Below, piece after piece: positions 25,015-33,514 of a DNA stretch of 64,000 nucleotides (the stretch's first letter is position 1; each line of letters begins with the position of its first letter). The translations under genes and the position numbers were made by a program. Below the pieces are notes generated by a model, which saw nothing but the letters and a program-made list of their open reading frames with translations, did not search any database and was not told the DNA's origin. The DNA is from an uncultured Bacteroidales bacterium (GTDB taxonomy: Bacteria; Bacteroidota; Bacteroidia; Bacteroidales; Muribaculaceae). Location of the stretch: positions 1 to 64,000 of the forward strand of contig CADBDH010000011.1 of the NCBI GenBank assembly GCA_902793405.1, read 5' to 3'.

Positions 25015-25716
25015 TTAGTTCTTGAGTGAGTAGGTGACGGTGGTGACAACACGCACTTTCTTGATCCAGGGGGTGTATTCGTCACGGTTCTCGATGGAGA
25101 ACTGGCCCTGGTCGGCGCTCACGATCTTGTTGAGTTTGCTGTGCGAGTTCTTGGCAAACTGCTCGGCAGTGACCTGAGCGTTCTCGATGGCTTCCTGCAT
25201 CATCTTGGGCTTCATCTCCTTGAAGGCGACAAATTCATACTGAATCTGGTTCTCGTAGCTGTCACCCGTGATGGCCACGCCCTCGCGCAGCAAGTCGCCC
25301 TGCTTGGCAATGAGTTTACGCACCTGGTCCACGTTCTTGCTCGTTACGGTAAGCACCGAGGTTACAATATAACGGTAAGCCTTGTTCGTCTCATACTCGC
25401 GGGCTGTCAAGTCGACCACCTGGGGAGCATTCAGGCTGATTTCCTCTTCCTTCACACCACCCTTGAGTAAGAAGGCCTTGATTTTGGCCTGAGTGGCAGC
25501 GATGCGGTCATACAGGCCAGGCAAGTCGTTACCCACCTCTTTAGAGACGATGGGCCATGTTACTTTGTCGGCCGGCACTTCCTGCTCGGCAAGACCCTTA
25601 ACACTGACCTTGCGGTCCTTGCTGGCGAAGTCATCAATACCAGCCTTGATAAACCAGCCCAGACAAAACACGCTCAATGCGAGAAGGGCTGCCGAAATGA
25701 TTTCTTTCTGTTTCAT
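25015..25716 (-). CDS. SIMPL (DUF541) domain protein
   Basis: 233 aa. An N-terminal signal anchor (residues 7-25, [22 protein letters not shown]) is followed by one SIMPL/DUF541 domain (about 35-230). Typical features are [19 protein letters not shown] at the start and the periodic [19 protein letters not shown] segment. The family forms periplasmic or membrane-attached oligomers of unclear function; the mammalian namesake interacts with a signalling kinase, which is irrelevant here. It is monocistronic. I see no promoter box upstream, and the gap to the FAD gene contains a degenerate CACGCTAGGCGCTAAG repeat (25838-25856). Confidence 0.83.
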   Translation of the reverse strand: MKQKEIISAALLALSVFCLGWFIKAGIDDFASKDRKVSVKGLAEQEVPADKVTWPIVSKEVGNDLPGLYDRIAATQAKIKAFLLKGGVKEEEISLNAPQVVDLTAREYETNKAYRYIVTSVLTVTSKNVDQVRKLIAKQGDLLREGVAITGDSYENQIQYEFVAFKEMKPKMMQEAIENAQVTAEQFAKNSHSKLNKIVSADQGQFSIENRDEYTPWIKKVRVVTTVTYSLKN

Positions 25717-25837
25717 AATTGTGTAAAAAGTCTAATGAATTAAATCCAATCGCATCATTAACTGCAAAATCCGCGCCATATTGTGTAAAAACTCAAAAAA
25801 ATATCAAAAAAATAGGATTTAGGCGGTTTTCGACATT

Positions 25838-25856
25838 CCTCACGCTAGGCGCTAAG
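25838..25856 (+). repeat. Truncated copy of the CACGCTAAG...GGCGCTAAG repeat
   Basis: CTCACGCTAGGCGCTAAG matches the core of the 76-bp repeats at 11414-11489 and 13813-13888 with the middle AGCCGCNNN removed, which shows that this core is dispersed rather than tied to pgk. Confidence 0.6.
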
Positions 25857-25949
25857 TTTTCAAACAACTTGGAAAACTAACCGGTTAAACAACGATAACA
25901 TCTTTTTGTTTTAAGGCATCCGCATTAATAATACTATAGCGAGCAGGTC

Positions 25950-27515
25950 CTAAACTACGAGCGACTGTGCGAGCATTTCTGCACAGCGTTCGCCGTCGAT
26001 GGCGCTGGAAACGATGCCGCCGGCGTAGCCTGCGCCCTCGCCACAGGGATAGAGGCCCTGGAGGGTGATGTGGTGCAGCAGAACGTTGTCGCGGGGAATG
26101 CGCACGGGTGACGAGGTGCGGGTTTCGACACCGATGACTATGGCGTCGTTGGTAAGGAAACCACGGGCATTCTTGCCGAAGACCTTGAAGCCCTTGCGCA
26201 AGCGGTTAGCGACGAAGGGCGGCATCCACAGGTCCAGACGGGAGGTCTGGATGCCCGGCAGATAGGATGATGGCGGGAGGTTGCGCGAGGGTTTGCCATC
26301 GACGAAGTCCTTCATGCGCTGGGCTCCTGCAATCAGCGTGTTGTCTGCCTCGGCAAAGGCACGCCGTTCCATGTCCTGCTGGAACTTCATCATCGCCAGC
26401 ACACCATATTTCTTGTACTGGTCGGGCAAGTCTTCGGGATGCAGCTCCACGACCATGCCCGAGTTGGCCCAGTGTGAGCCGCGGTTGCTGGGCGACATGC
26501 CGTTGACCACGAGGCCGTCGGTCTCGCTCACAGCCGGGACGACGAAGCCACCGGGGCACATGCAGAAGGAGTACACGCCTCGGTGGTCCACCTGGGTGAC
26601 AAAGTTGTATTCGGCGGCAGGCAGATATTCTCCACGGCCCAGCACGCTGTGATACTGTATCTGATCGATGATGCGCTGGGGGTGCTCGAGGCGAACGCCC
26701 ACGGCAATGCCCTTGGACTCGAGGGTGATATCGCTGTCGTGAAGCATCTGGTAAACGTCGCGTGCCGAGTGGCCTGTGGCCAGAATGACCGGGCCTTCAA
26801 AGCCTTCGCCGGTAGCGGTTTCCACGCCGGTTACCTTGTCGCCCTCGACAATCAGACGGGTCACGCGAGTCTCGAAATGTACCTCGCCACCGCAGCGCAG
26901 TATGGTCTCGCGCATTGTCTTGATGACGCCCGGCAACTTGTCGCTGCCGATGTGGGGATGGGCGTCGATGAGGATATCCTCGCGGGCACCGTGCTGGACA
27001 AAGATGCCCAGGACACGGTCCACCGAACCGCGCTTCTTGCTGCGGGTGTAGAGTTTACCGTCGCTATAGGCTCCTGCCCCACCCTCGCCGTAGCAGTAGT
27101 TGCTCTCGGGGTCGACGATTCCTTCGCGCTGGATGCGCGATGCGTCGATGCGTCTATTCATCACATCCTTGCCGCGTTCCAGCACGATGGGCTTGATGCC
27201 CAGCTCGATGAGACGCAGCGCTGCAAACAGTCCGCCGGGGCCCATTCCCACGACAATGGCCTGGCGCTTGCCGTCCACGGGTTTGTAGTCGATGGGCGGG
27301 ACCAGGTAATCCTGTGTCATGGGCTCGTCGATATAGACGCGCACCTTGAGGTTGACCACCACATTGCGCTGACGCGCGTCGATGGAGCGCTTCAATATCC
27401 TGATGCCCTGGATGCTCTGGGCGGGAATGTCATGGTTCTTGGCCAGGTGCCTGGCGATGTCGCCCATGCTGGCTGCCGTGCGCGGGTTAACGCGCAATTG
27501 TAGTTCCTGAATCAT
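25950..27515 (-). CDS. NAD(P)/FAD-dependent oxidoreductase (COG2509-type)
   Basis: 521 aa from the ATG at 27515 (MIQELQLRVNPRTAA), where family members start; an ATG at 27539 adds eight residues overlapping the promoter. After an N-terminal domain of about 80 residues comes the FAD-binding Rossmann motif VVGMGPGGLFAALRLIELG (about 88-106), then ERGKDVMNRR, NYCYGEGGAGAYSDGKLYTR and the C-terminal LYPCGEGAGYAGGIVSSAIDG with the second FAD contact. These predicted dehydrogenases are widespread, but the substrate is unknown. The gene is divergent from the HAD phosphatase, with back-to-back -7 boxes at 27537-27544 and 27568-27575. Confidence 0.87.
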   Translation of the reverse strand: MIQELQLRVNPRTAASMGDIARHLAKNHDIPAQSIQGIRILKRSIDARQRNVVVNLKVRVYIDEPMTQDYLVPPIDYKPVDGKRQAIVVGMGPGGLFAALRLIELGIKPIVLERGKDVMNRRIDASRIQREGIVDPESNYCYGEGGAGAYSDGKLYTRSKKRGSVDRVLGIFVQHGAREDILIDAHPHIGSDKLPGVIKTMRETILRCGGEVHFETRVTRLIVEGDKVTGVETATGEGFEGPVILATGHSARDVYQMLHDSDITLESKGIAVGVRLEHPQRIIDQIQYHSVLGRGEYLPAAEYNFVTQVDHRGVYSFCMCPGGFVVPAVSETDGLVVNGMSPSNRGSHWANSGMVVELHPEDLPDQYKKYGVLAMMKFQQDMERRAFAEADNTLIAGAQRMKDFVDGKPSRNLPPSSYLPGIQTSRLDLWMPPFVANRLRKGFKVFGKNARGFLTNDAIVIGVETRTSSPVRIPRDNVLLHHITLQGLYPCGEGAGYAGGIVSSAIDGERCAEMLAQSLVV

Positions 27516-27536
27516 AGCTAAATCGATTTTAGAGCA

Positions 27537-27544
27537 CAAAAATA
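27537..27544 (-). promoter_or_regulatory. Candidate -7 box of the FAD oxidoreductase gene
   Basis: The minus strand reads TATTTTTG (TAnnTTTG), about 21 bp upstream of the ATG at 27515. No clear -33 box. Confidence 0.42.
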
Positions 27545-27567
27545 CGGTAAATTTGGCATTTTTACAC

Positions 27568-27575
27568 TACTTTTG
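27568..27575 (+). promoter_or_regulatory. Candidate -7 box of the HAD phosphatase gene
   Basis: TACTTTTG fits TAnnTTTG, 30 bp before the start codon. A TTTG at 27552-27555 is only 12 bp upstream, too close for a -33 box. Confidence 0.42.
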
Positions 27576-27605
27576 TGATTTAAATCATCAATCAGACAAA
27601 CAGAC

Positions 27606-28256
27606 ATGAGTGACAATACCACCCGCAAGCGGGGCGTGCTTTTTGACTTGGATGGCGTATTGCTCGACAGCGAGGGCAATTACACCATCTTTTGGGCACA
27701 GATGGATAAGGAATACCCCACCGGCATCGAGAACTTTGCCAGCTACATCAAGGGGCTGCATCTGTCCCGCATTCTCGGCTTTTTTGACAGCGACGACGTG
27801 CGCCGCCAGGTCCAGGACAGGCTGTTGGATTTTGAACGCGACACGAAATATGAATTTTTCCCCGGCGCTCTTGATTTTGTGAGGCGACTGCGTGATGCCG
27901 GCATCCCCATGGCCATTGTCACATCGAGCGACCACAAGAAGATGCAGGCCCTGTATGAGCAGTATCCCGAGTTTCCCACCCTGTTTGACCACATCATCAC
28001 CGGCGACATGGTGACCAAGGCCAAGCCCGACCCCGAGTGCTTCCTGACAGGAGCTAAACTGCTGGGGCTTGACATCAAGGACTGCATCGTGTTTGAAGAC
28101 TCTCGTAACGGGCTGATAGCAGGGCGCGAATCGGGCGCGATGGTCATCGGCCTGCCCACCACGCTGGCGGCCGATGTGGTGAGCCAGCTGTGCGACATGA
28201 TGGTGGACGCGGTGTGTGAGCTGAGCGTGGAGCAGATTCTGGAGATGAAGCGTTGA
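27606..28256 (+). CDS. HAD-superfamily hydrolase (beta-phosphoglucomutase / phosphatase-like)
   Basis: 216 aa. HAD motif 1 is LFDLDGVLLDSE (about 13-24, nucleophile Asp and acid/base Asp), motif 2 is IVTSSD (about 105-110), motif 3 is the Lys in TKAKPDPECF (about 138-147), and motif 4 is VFEDSRNGLIAG (about 162-173). The helical cap after motif 1 marks it as subclass I. Such enzymes dephosphorylate or isomerise small phosphosugars; the substrate cannot be assigned. It has its own -7 box at 27568-27575, and the Fur-type gene follows with a separate promoter. Confidence 0.85.
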   Translation: MSDNTTRKRGVLFDLDGVLLDSEGNYTIFWAQMDKEYPTGIENFASYIKGLHLSRILGFFDSDDVRRQVQDRLLDFERDTKYEFFPGALDFVRRLRDAGIPMAIVTSSDHKKMQALYEQYPEFPTLFDHIITGDMVTKAKPDPECFLTGAKLLGLDIKDCIVFEDSRNGLIAGRESGAMVIGLPTTLAADVVSQLCDMMVDAVCELSVEQILEMKR

Positions 28257-28297
28257 CTCACCCCTGACGCTGAATTATCTTCAAAAGACCAAAAATC

Positions 28298-28329
28298 TTT
28301 GCTTAGTTGCAAAATTGGTTGTAATTTTG
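28298..28329 (+). promoter_or_regulatory. Promoter of the Fur-family gene
   Basis: TTTG (28298-28301), a 20-bp spacer and TAATTTTG (28322-28329) match the consensus. The start codon is only 8 nt after the -7 box, so the mRNA would be leaderless or nearly so. Confidence 0.7.
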
Positions 28330-28337
28330 TCACACCA

Positions 28338-28844
28338 ATGAAGACCAATCCAAATATCGATGATCTTGCCGGCCGCAACAGCCCTGTTGTGCGCAAGTTC
28401 AATGAGTTTCTGGACTCACGGGGCATGCGCAGGACTGCCGAGCGGTATGCCATTCTGGACCGCATCATGTCCATCAACGGGCATTTCACCATCGAGGAGC
28501 TGCAGCAGATGATCGAGGAGGAGGGTTTTCGTGTAAGCCGCTCGACGGTTTATAACACCGTAGAACTGCTGATGGAGGCCAAGATGCTGCGCCGGCACGT
28601 GTTTGAGGGCATGCAGGCCCAATATGAACGCATTACCCTGCCCCACACCCACCTGATATGCACCACCTGTGGCAAGGTTAAGGAGGTGAAGGACACCAAT
28701 TTTGCCGCGTTCATGAACGCCCGCCGCTTCAACGCCTTCAACACCGACCACTACAGCCTGTACGTCTATGGCACTTGCAGCACCTGTGCGCGCAAGTCCA
28801 AACGCACCGACCAGGTCACCAAGGTGAACAAACCCAAGAAATGA
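28338..28844 (+). CDS. Fur-family metalloregulator (Fur/PerR type)
   Basis: 168 aa from the ATG at 28338, chosen because it lies just behind a consensus promoter; upstream codons would overlap that promoter. The N-terminal winged helix includes RRTAERYAILDRIMSINGHFTIEELQQMI and the recognition helix VSRSTVYNTVELL (about 71-83). The dimerisation and metal domain has HTHLICTTCGKVKEV (His and a CxxC zinc site) and a second CSTCARK near 150. The family represses iron-uptake or peroxide-response genes with Fe or Mn as co-repressor; the metal cannot be told here. The C-terminus is Lys-rich. Confidence 0.88.
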   Translation: MKTNPNIDDLAGRNSPVVRKFNEFLDSRGMRRTAERYAILDRIMSINGHFTIEELQQMIEEEGFRVSRSTVYNTVELLMEAKMLRRHVFEGMQAQYERITLPHTHLICTTCGKVKEVKDTNFAAFMNARRFNAFNTDHYSLYVYGTCSTCARKSKRTDQVTKVNKPKK

Positions 28845-28902
28845 CAATCACTTTAAATAATTAATCTATTAACACTTTTAGAACCGTTAATTTAAATTTA
28901 TC

Positions 28903-30147
28903 ATGGCTAAAGTAAAACCGTTCCGTGGCGTGAGACCGCCGAAAGAGTATGTAGAAAAAGTAGCATCCAAGCCCTATGACGTGCTGTCGAGTGAAGAGGC
29001 ACGTGCCGAGGCCGGTGACAACGAGATGAGTCTGTATCACATCATTAAGCCCGAAATCGATTTCGAACCCGGCACTGGCGAGCATGAGCCCAAGGTCTAT
29101 GACAAGGCCGTTGAGAACTTCAAGAAGTTCCAGGAGAAAGGCTGGCTGGTTCAGGATTCCCAGGACTGCTACTACATCTATGCTCAGACCATGGATGGCC
29201 GCACCCAATACGGCTTTGTAGTTGGCGCCAGCGTTGAGGATTACCTCACCGGCCGCATCAAGAAGCACGAGCTCACCCGCCGTGAGAAAGAGGCTGACCG
29301 TATGCACCACATCGAAATCAACAATGCCAACATCGAGCCGGTATTCCTGGCATTCCCCGATAACAGCGCCCTCGAGGATATCATCGACCGCACTGCCCAG
29401 ACGACTCCCGAATATGACTTCGTGAGCGAGGACGGCATCGGCCACACCCTGTGGGTAATCAAGGACAAGGAGACCATCGACACCATTACCAAGGAATTCG
29501 GTGAGATTCCTTACCTGTACATCGCCGACGGTCACCACCGCACCGCTGCTGCTGCCCACGTGGGTGAAGAGAAAGCCAAGGCAGACCCCAACCACAACGG
29601 CACCGAGGAATACAACTACCTGCTGGCAGTTTGCTTCCCGCAGTCACACCTCAAGGTGATGGACTACAACCGCGTGGTTGTTGACCTGAACGGCAACACC
29701 GAGGAGCAGTTCCTCGAGAAACTCGCCGACAAGTTCATCGTTGAGGAAAAGGGCACCGAAATCTACGCTCCTGCCAAGCTGCACAACTTCTCGCTGTACC
29801 TGGGCGGCAAGTGGTACTCGCTGACCGCTAAGGAAGGCACCTATGACGACAACGATCCCATCGGCGTGCTCGACGTGACCATCAGCAGCGACTACATCCT
29901 GCGCGACATCCTGGGCATCACCGACCTGCGCACCGACAAGCGTATCGACTTCGTTGGCGGTATCCGCGGCTTGGGTGAGCTGAAACGTCGTGTTGACAGT
30001 GGTGAGATGAAGATGGCTCTGGCCCTCTATCCCGTGACCATGAAGCAGATCATCGACATTGCCGACAGCGGCAAGATCATGCCTCCCAAGGCCACTTGGT
30101 TTGAGCCCAAACTGCGTTCGGGTCTCATCATCCACAAGCTGGACTAG
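28903..30147 (+). CDS. DUF1015 family protein
   Basis: 414 aa, the full family length. The characteristic beginning AKVKPFRGVRPPKEYVEKVASKPYDVLSSEEAR, the central YIADGHHRTAAA (about 206-217) and the C-terminal DPIGVLDVTISSDYILRDILGI and FVGGIRGLGELKRRVDSGEMKMALALYPVTM are all present. DUF1015 proteins are cytoplasmic; the GHHR stretch suggests a nuclease- or kinase-like active site, but no reaction is established. In some anaerobes it lies near serine or one-carbon genes; here its neighbours are a Fur regulator and dnaN. A strong terminator at 30224-30260 separates it from dnaN. Confidence 0.85.
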   Translation: MAKVKPFRGVRPPKEYVEKVASKPYDVLSSEEARAEAGDNEMSLYHIIKPEIDFEPGTGEHEPKVYDKAVENFKKFQEKGWLVQDSQDCYYIYAQTMDGRTQYGFVVGASVEDYLTGRIKKHELTRREKEADRMHHIEINNANIEPVFLAFPDNSALEDIIDRTAQTTPEYDFVSEDGIGHTLWVIKDKETIDTITKEFGEIPYLYIADGHHRTAAAAHVGEEKAKADPNHNGTEEYNYLLAVCFPQSHLKVMDYNRVVVDLNGNTEEQFLEKLADKFIVEEKGTEIYAPAKLHNFSLYLGGKWYSLTAKEGTYDDNDPIGVLDVTISSDYILRDILGITDLRTDKRIDFVGGIRGLGELKRRVDSGEMKMALALYPVTMKQIIDIADSGKIMPPKATWFEPKLRSGLIIHKLD

Positions 30148-30215
30148 GTTTTAGGCATTAGGCTTTAGGCGTTAGGTTTTAGACTAACAACTAAGGACTA
30201 AGGACTGAAGAACTG
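30145..30215. repeat. TTTAGGC/ACTAAGG array downstream of the DUF1015 gene
   Basis: Beginning at the DUF1015 stop (TAG), the plus strand reads four TTAGGCNTTAGG-type units, then TTTTAGACTAACAACTAAGGACTAAGGACT. The change from TTAG to CTAA phase means the two halves are inverted relative to each other. Confidence 0.7.
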
Positions 30216-30223
30216 AAATACTT

Positions 30224-30260
30224 AAAAAGCGTTATCGAGGCAATCGATAGCGCTTTTTTT
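30224..30260 (+). terminator. Intrinsic terminator upstream of dnaN
   Basis: An 11-bp stem, AGCGTTATCGA with TCGATAGCGCT (one G-U pair), with loop GGCAA and a run of seven T. It isolates dnaN from DUF1015 transcription. Confidence 0.85.
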
Positions 30261-30303
30261 CGTTTTTTTATTAACAAAGCCACATTATTAAAGAAAAAAG
30301 AGC

Positions 30304-30311
30304 TAAATTTG
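30304..30311 (+). promoter_or_regulatory. Candidate -7 box of the dnaN operon
   Basis: TAAATTTG fits TAnnTTTG, 53 bp before dnaN. No good -33 box. Confidence 0.42.
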
Positions 30312-30364
30312 TAGGTTAAAAGAGAAAACAAAAAATTAATCACGCAATAAAGAGATATAACTGT

Positions 30365-31483
30365 ATGAAATTCAACGTTCAAAGTAAATTGTTGCTCAGC
30401 CGTCTGAATGCGGTGAGCAAAGTGGTGAGCAGTAACAACGCCTTTGCTATCCTCGACAATTTCCTGTTCGAGTTACAGAGCGACCGTCTGGTGGTGACCG
30501 GCAGCGACATGGAAACCCGTTTGACGACCAACATCGAGGTCCAGAATGTGGAAGGCTCCGGTAAGTTTGCCATTGATGTCAAGCGCACCATCAACTCGCT
30601 GAAAGAGTTGCCCGACACGGCCTTGACCTTTGAAATCAATGATGAGACGCTGGCTGTGAAAGTGACCTATCTGAACGGTTACTACGATGCCATGGCCCTC
30701 AATGGTGACGAATTCCCCGAGAAGGCAGCCAATGCCAATGACGTGAAGCAGTTTGCCCTGCCCGCCAAGAACATCGCAGCCGGTATCGGCCACACCCTGT
30801 TCGCTGTTGGCAAGGATGACATGCATCCCCAGTTCACCGGTATCTTCTGGGACATCAAGCCCGACATGATCGTGTATGTGGCCAGTGACTCCCACAAGCT
30901 GGTGCGTTACCGTCAGACCAATGTGAAACCCGACTTTGAGCGCAATTTCATTCTGCCCGCTAAGCCTGCAGGCATCTTGGCCTCGATTCTGGACCGCAAC
31001 AGTGACGATAACGTCAACATCACCATCGATGAGAACAGTGCCTCGTTTGAGAACGCCGACTTCCAGCTCTCGTGCCGTTTCATCAATGGCCGCTACCCCA
31101 ACTATAACTCGGTAATCCCCGAGGATAACCCTTACACCATGGCTGTTGACCGCCAGACGCTGCTGAACGCCGTTCGCCGCGTTGCCGTGTTTGCCAACGT
31201 GGGTGGCCTGGTTCGTCTGGACTTGAGCGCCGACCATGTCGTGCTCACTGCACAGGATGTTGACCACTCGACCGCTGCCGAGGAAACCATCAACTGTGAG
31301 TACAACGGCGAGCCCATGAACATCGGCTTCAAGAGCGCCGACGTCATCGATGTGGTGAACAACATCGACTGCGATGGCGTGTTCCTGAAATTGCTCGACC
31401 CCGCAAGAGCCGGTGTGTTCGTTCCCAGTGAGCAGAAGGCCGGTGAGGACCTCATCGTGCTGCAGATGCCCATGATGATTTAA
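30365..31483 (+). CDS. dnaN: DNA polymerase III beta subunit (sliding clamp)
   Basis: 372 aa, with three repeats of the clamp fold. The start KFNVQSKLLLSRLNAVSKVVSSN, RNFILPAKPAGILASIL (about 195), SCRFINGRYPNYNSVIPED (about 238) and the C-terminus EDLIVLQMPMMI are typical of DnaN. It encircles DNA and tethers polymerases and repair factors. It is followed 19 bp later by a DnaQ-like exonuclease and then coaBC, porD, recN and rlmB, probably one long transcript. dnaA is not adjacent, so this is not an obvious chromosomal origin. Confidence 0.97.
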   Translation: MKFNVQSKLLLSRLNAVSKVVSSNNAFAILDNFLFELQSDRLVVTGSDMETRLTTNIEVQNVEGSGKFAIDVKRTINSLKELPDTALTFEINDETLAVKVTYLNGYYDAMALNGDEFPEKAANANDVKQFALPAKNIAAGIGHTLFAVGKDDMHPQFTGIFWDIKPDMIVYVASDSHKLVRYRQTNVKPDFERNFILPAKPAGILASILDRNSDDNVNITIDENSASFENADFQLSCRFINGRYPNYNSVIPEDNPYTMAVDRQTLLNAVRRVAVFANVGGLVRLDLSADHVVLTAQDVDHSTAAEETINCEYNGEPMNIGFKSADVIDVVNNIDCDGVFLKLLDPARAGVFVPSEQKAGEDLIVLQMPMMI

Positions 31484-31502
31484 TCCAAATGGCAAGATCC
31501 GC

Positions 31503-32282
31503 ATGGAACTGAACCTGAAACGTCCTCTTGTCGTCTTTGACCTGGAATCGACGGGCCTCAACATTACCGAGGACCGCATTATCGAGTTGTCGTACGTTAA
31601 AGTTTTCCCCGATGGCAGCGAGGAGAGCAAAACCTTCCGCTTCAACCCCGAGAAGGTGATTCCCCAGCAGGCCATCGACGTGCATGGCATCACCAACGAG
31701 GACCTCAAGGATGAGCCCACCTTCAAAGAGCGTGCCCATGATATTGCGCGCGTGTTTGAGGGCAGCGATATCGCCGGTTTCAACAGCAACCATTTCGACA
31801 TCCCGTTGCTGGCACAGGAGATGAGCAAGGCAGGAGTGAATTTCGACCCCAGCCAGCACAAGTTCATCGATGTGCAGACCATCTTCCACAAGCGCGAGAA
31901 ACGTGACCTGGAGGCGGCTTGCATCTTCTACTGCGGCCATCCCATGGAGCATCACCACTCGGCTGCCGATGACGCAAAGACCACCCTCGAGGTGCTCAAG
32001 GCCCAGCTCGACCACTATGCCAACGATGCCGAGCCGTTGCTCAACGATATCGACTACCTGTCGCAGTACTCCACCCATAACCGCAACGTGGACCTGGCGG
32101 GACGCATTATCCTCAATGAGCAGAAGCAGCCGGTCTTCAACTTTGGCAAGCACAAGGGCAAGACGGTGCAAGACGTTTTCACCAAACTCGATTTGGGCTA
32201 CTATGACTGGATGATGAAGAGTGATTTTGCCGAGAACACCAAGCAGGTCATCACCCGACTCTACATCCAATACAAGAAATAA
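31503..32282 (+). CDS. DnaQ-like 3'-5' exonuclease
   Basis: 259 aa. DEDDh motifs: Exo I VVFDLESTGLN (about 11-21, Asp and Glu), Exo II GFNSNHFDIPLL (about 96-107), Exo III HHSAADDAKTT (about 155-165, His and Asp). A C-terminal stretch FNFGKHKGKTVQDVF (about 207-221) matches the small basic motif often attached to such nucleases. It could be the proofreading subunit of Pol III or a separate repair exonuclease; Bacteroidota replicases do not always carry an internal one. The position 19 bp behind dnaN favours a role at the replication fork, by inference. Confidence 0.9.
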   Translation: MELNLKRPLVVFDLESTGLNITEDRIIELSYVKVFPDGSEESKTFRFNPEKVIPQQAIDVHGITNEDLKDEPTFKERAHDIARVFEGSDIAGFNSNHFDIPLLAQEMSKAGVNFDPSQHKFIDVQTIFHKREKRDLEAACIFYCGHPMEHHHSAADDAKTTLEVLKAQLDHYANDAEPLLNDIDYLSQYSTHNRNVDLAGRIILNEQKQPVFNFGKHKGKTVQDVFTKLDLGYYDWMMKSDFAENTKQVITRLYIQYKK

Positions 32283-32305
32283 ACATTCAAAGCCACTAAC
32301 GCATC

Positions 32306-33514
32306 ATGTTGAAAGGCAAGCACATTATCTTGGGCATCACGGGTGGAATCGCAGCATACAAGTGTGCCACACTTACACGGCTGCTCGTCAAAGCAGGTGC
32401 CGAGGTACAGGTCATCATGACCCCCAATGCCAAGCAGTTTATCCAGCCGTTGACGCTCTCGACGCTGAGCGGCAAGCCTGTCATCAGCGAGTTTTTCACG
32501 GCCAACACAGGCCAGTGGAACAGTCACGTTGACCTGGGACTCTGGGCCGATGCCCTCATCATTGCCCCAGCCACGGCATCGACCATCGGCAAAATGGCCA
32601 ACGGCGTTGCCGACAATATGCTGGTAACGACCTATCTGTCGGCCAAGGCTCCTGTTTTTGTCGCTCCGGCTATGGATCTGGACATGATGCGCCATCCCAG
32701 CACTGTGCGCAACCTGGAACTGTTGCGCAGCTACGGCAACCACATCATTGAGCCGGCCGAGGGCGAACTGGCCAGTCATCTCATCGGCAAGGGACGCATG
32801 GAAGAGCCCGAGAATATCGTCAAGGCGCTCGACCGTTTCTTTGCCGTGAAAGAGGATCTGCAAGGCAAGCGTGTGCTCATCACGGCCGGTCCTACCGTCG
32901 AGAAAATCGACCCGGTGCGTTACATCAGCAATTTCTCTTCAGGAAAGATGGGCTTTGCCCTGGCCGAGGAATGTGCCAGCCGCGGTGCCCACGTGACCCT
33001 GGTGGCGGGTCCTGTCTCACTCAAGACCCCTGAAGGCAGCATTGAGCGCGTCGATGTAACCACGGCCGTCGAGATGCATGACGCAGTGATGAAGGCCCTG
33101 CCCCAAAGCGATGCCATCATCCTGTGTGCCGCTGTTGCCGATTACCGTGTGGAGAATGTTGCCGACAGCAAAATCAAGCGAGAGAAGACACAGAACCCCG
33201 TCATACAACTGACTCCCAACCCCGACATTGCCCGTGCAGTGGGCCAGGCCAAGCGTGCCGACCAGGTGACTGTGGGCTTTGCGCTGGAAACCGATAACGA
33301 ACAGACCAACGCTCAAGGAAAACTTGAACGCAAGAACTTGAATTTCATTGTGATGAACTCACTGCGTGACAAAAATGCAGGTTTCCAGGTCGATACCAAC
33401 AAGGTAACCATCTTCACCGACCATGGCGAGGTGATTGAGGGCGTGTGCAAGTCCAAAAGGGACGTTGCTGGCGATATCGTTGATGTATTAATCAAGTATC
33501 TTACTGACAAATGA
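32306..33514 (+). CDS. coaBC: Bifunctional phosphopantothenoylcysteine decarboxylase / phosphopantothenate-cysteine ligase
   Basis: 402 aa. The N-terminal flavoprotein CoaC half (1-185) has GITGGIAAYKCATLTRLLVKAG with an FMN contact and VAPAMDLDMMRHP, where enterobacterial CoaC has PxMNxxMW; Asp replaces that Asn. The CoaB half (186-402) has VLITAGPTVEKIDPVRYISNFSSGKMG (about 193-219) and ADYRVENVADSKIKREK with the nucleotide-contacting lysines. It makes 4'-phosphopantetheine from 4'-phosphopantothenate, Cys and CTP. It overlaps porD by 4 bp (ATGA), so translation is coupled. coaE, the last step of CoA synthesis, is 6 kb downstream. Confidence 0.95.
   Translation: MLKGKHIILGITGGIAAYKCATLTRLLVKAGAEVQVIMTPNAKQFIQPLTLSTLSGKPVISEFFTANTGQWNSHVDLGLWADALIIAPATASTIGKMANGVADNMLVTTYLSAKAPVFVAPAMDLDMMRHPSTVRNLELLRSYGNHIIEPAEGELASHLIGKGRMEEPENIVKALDRFFAVKEDLQGKRVLITAGPTVEKIDPVRYISNFSSGKMGFALAEECASRGAHVTLVAGPVSLKTPEGSIERVDVTTAVEMHDAVMKALPQSDAIILCAAVADYRVENVADSKIKREKTQNPVIQLTPNPDIARAVGQAKRADQVTVGFALETDNEQTNAQGKLERKNLNFIVMNSLRDKNAGFQVDTNKVTIFTDHGEVIEGVCKSKRDVAGDIVDVLIKYLTDK

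Noticed and set aside
30145..30215. TTTAGGC arrays as real telomeres or an origin
   Set aside because: They are short, degenerate and inside an otherwise circular-type chromosome region with genes on both sides; no DnaA-box cluster was seen near dnaN.
30473..31924. 483-codon minus-strand frame across dnaN and the exonuclease gene
   Set aside because: It spans two well-supported genes on the other strand and has His/Gln-rich low-information sequence.
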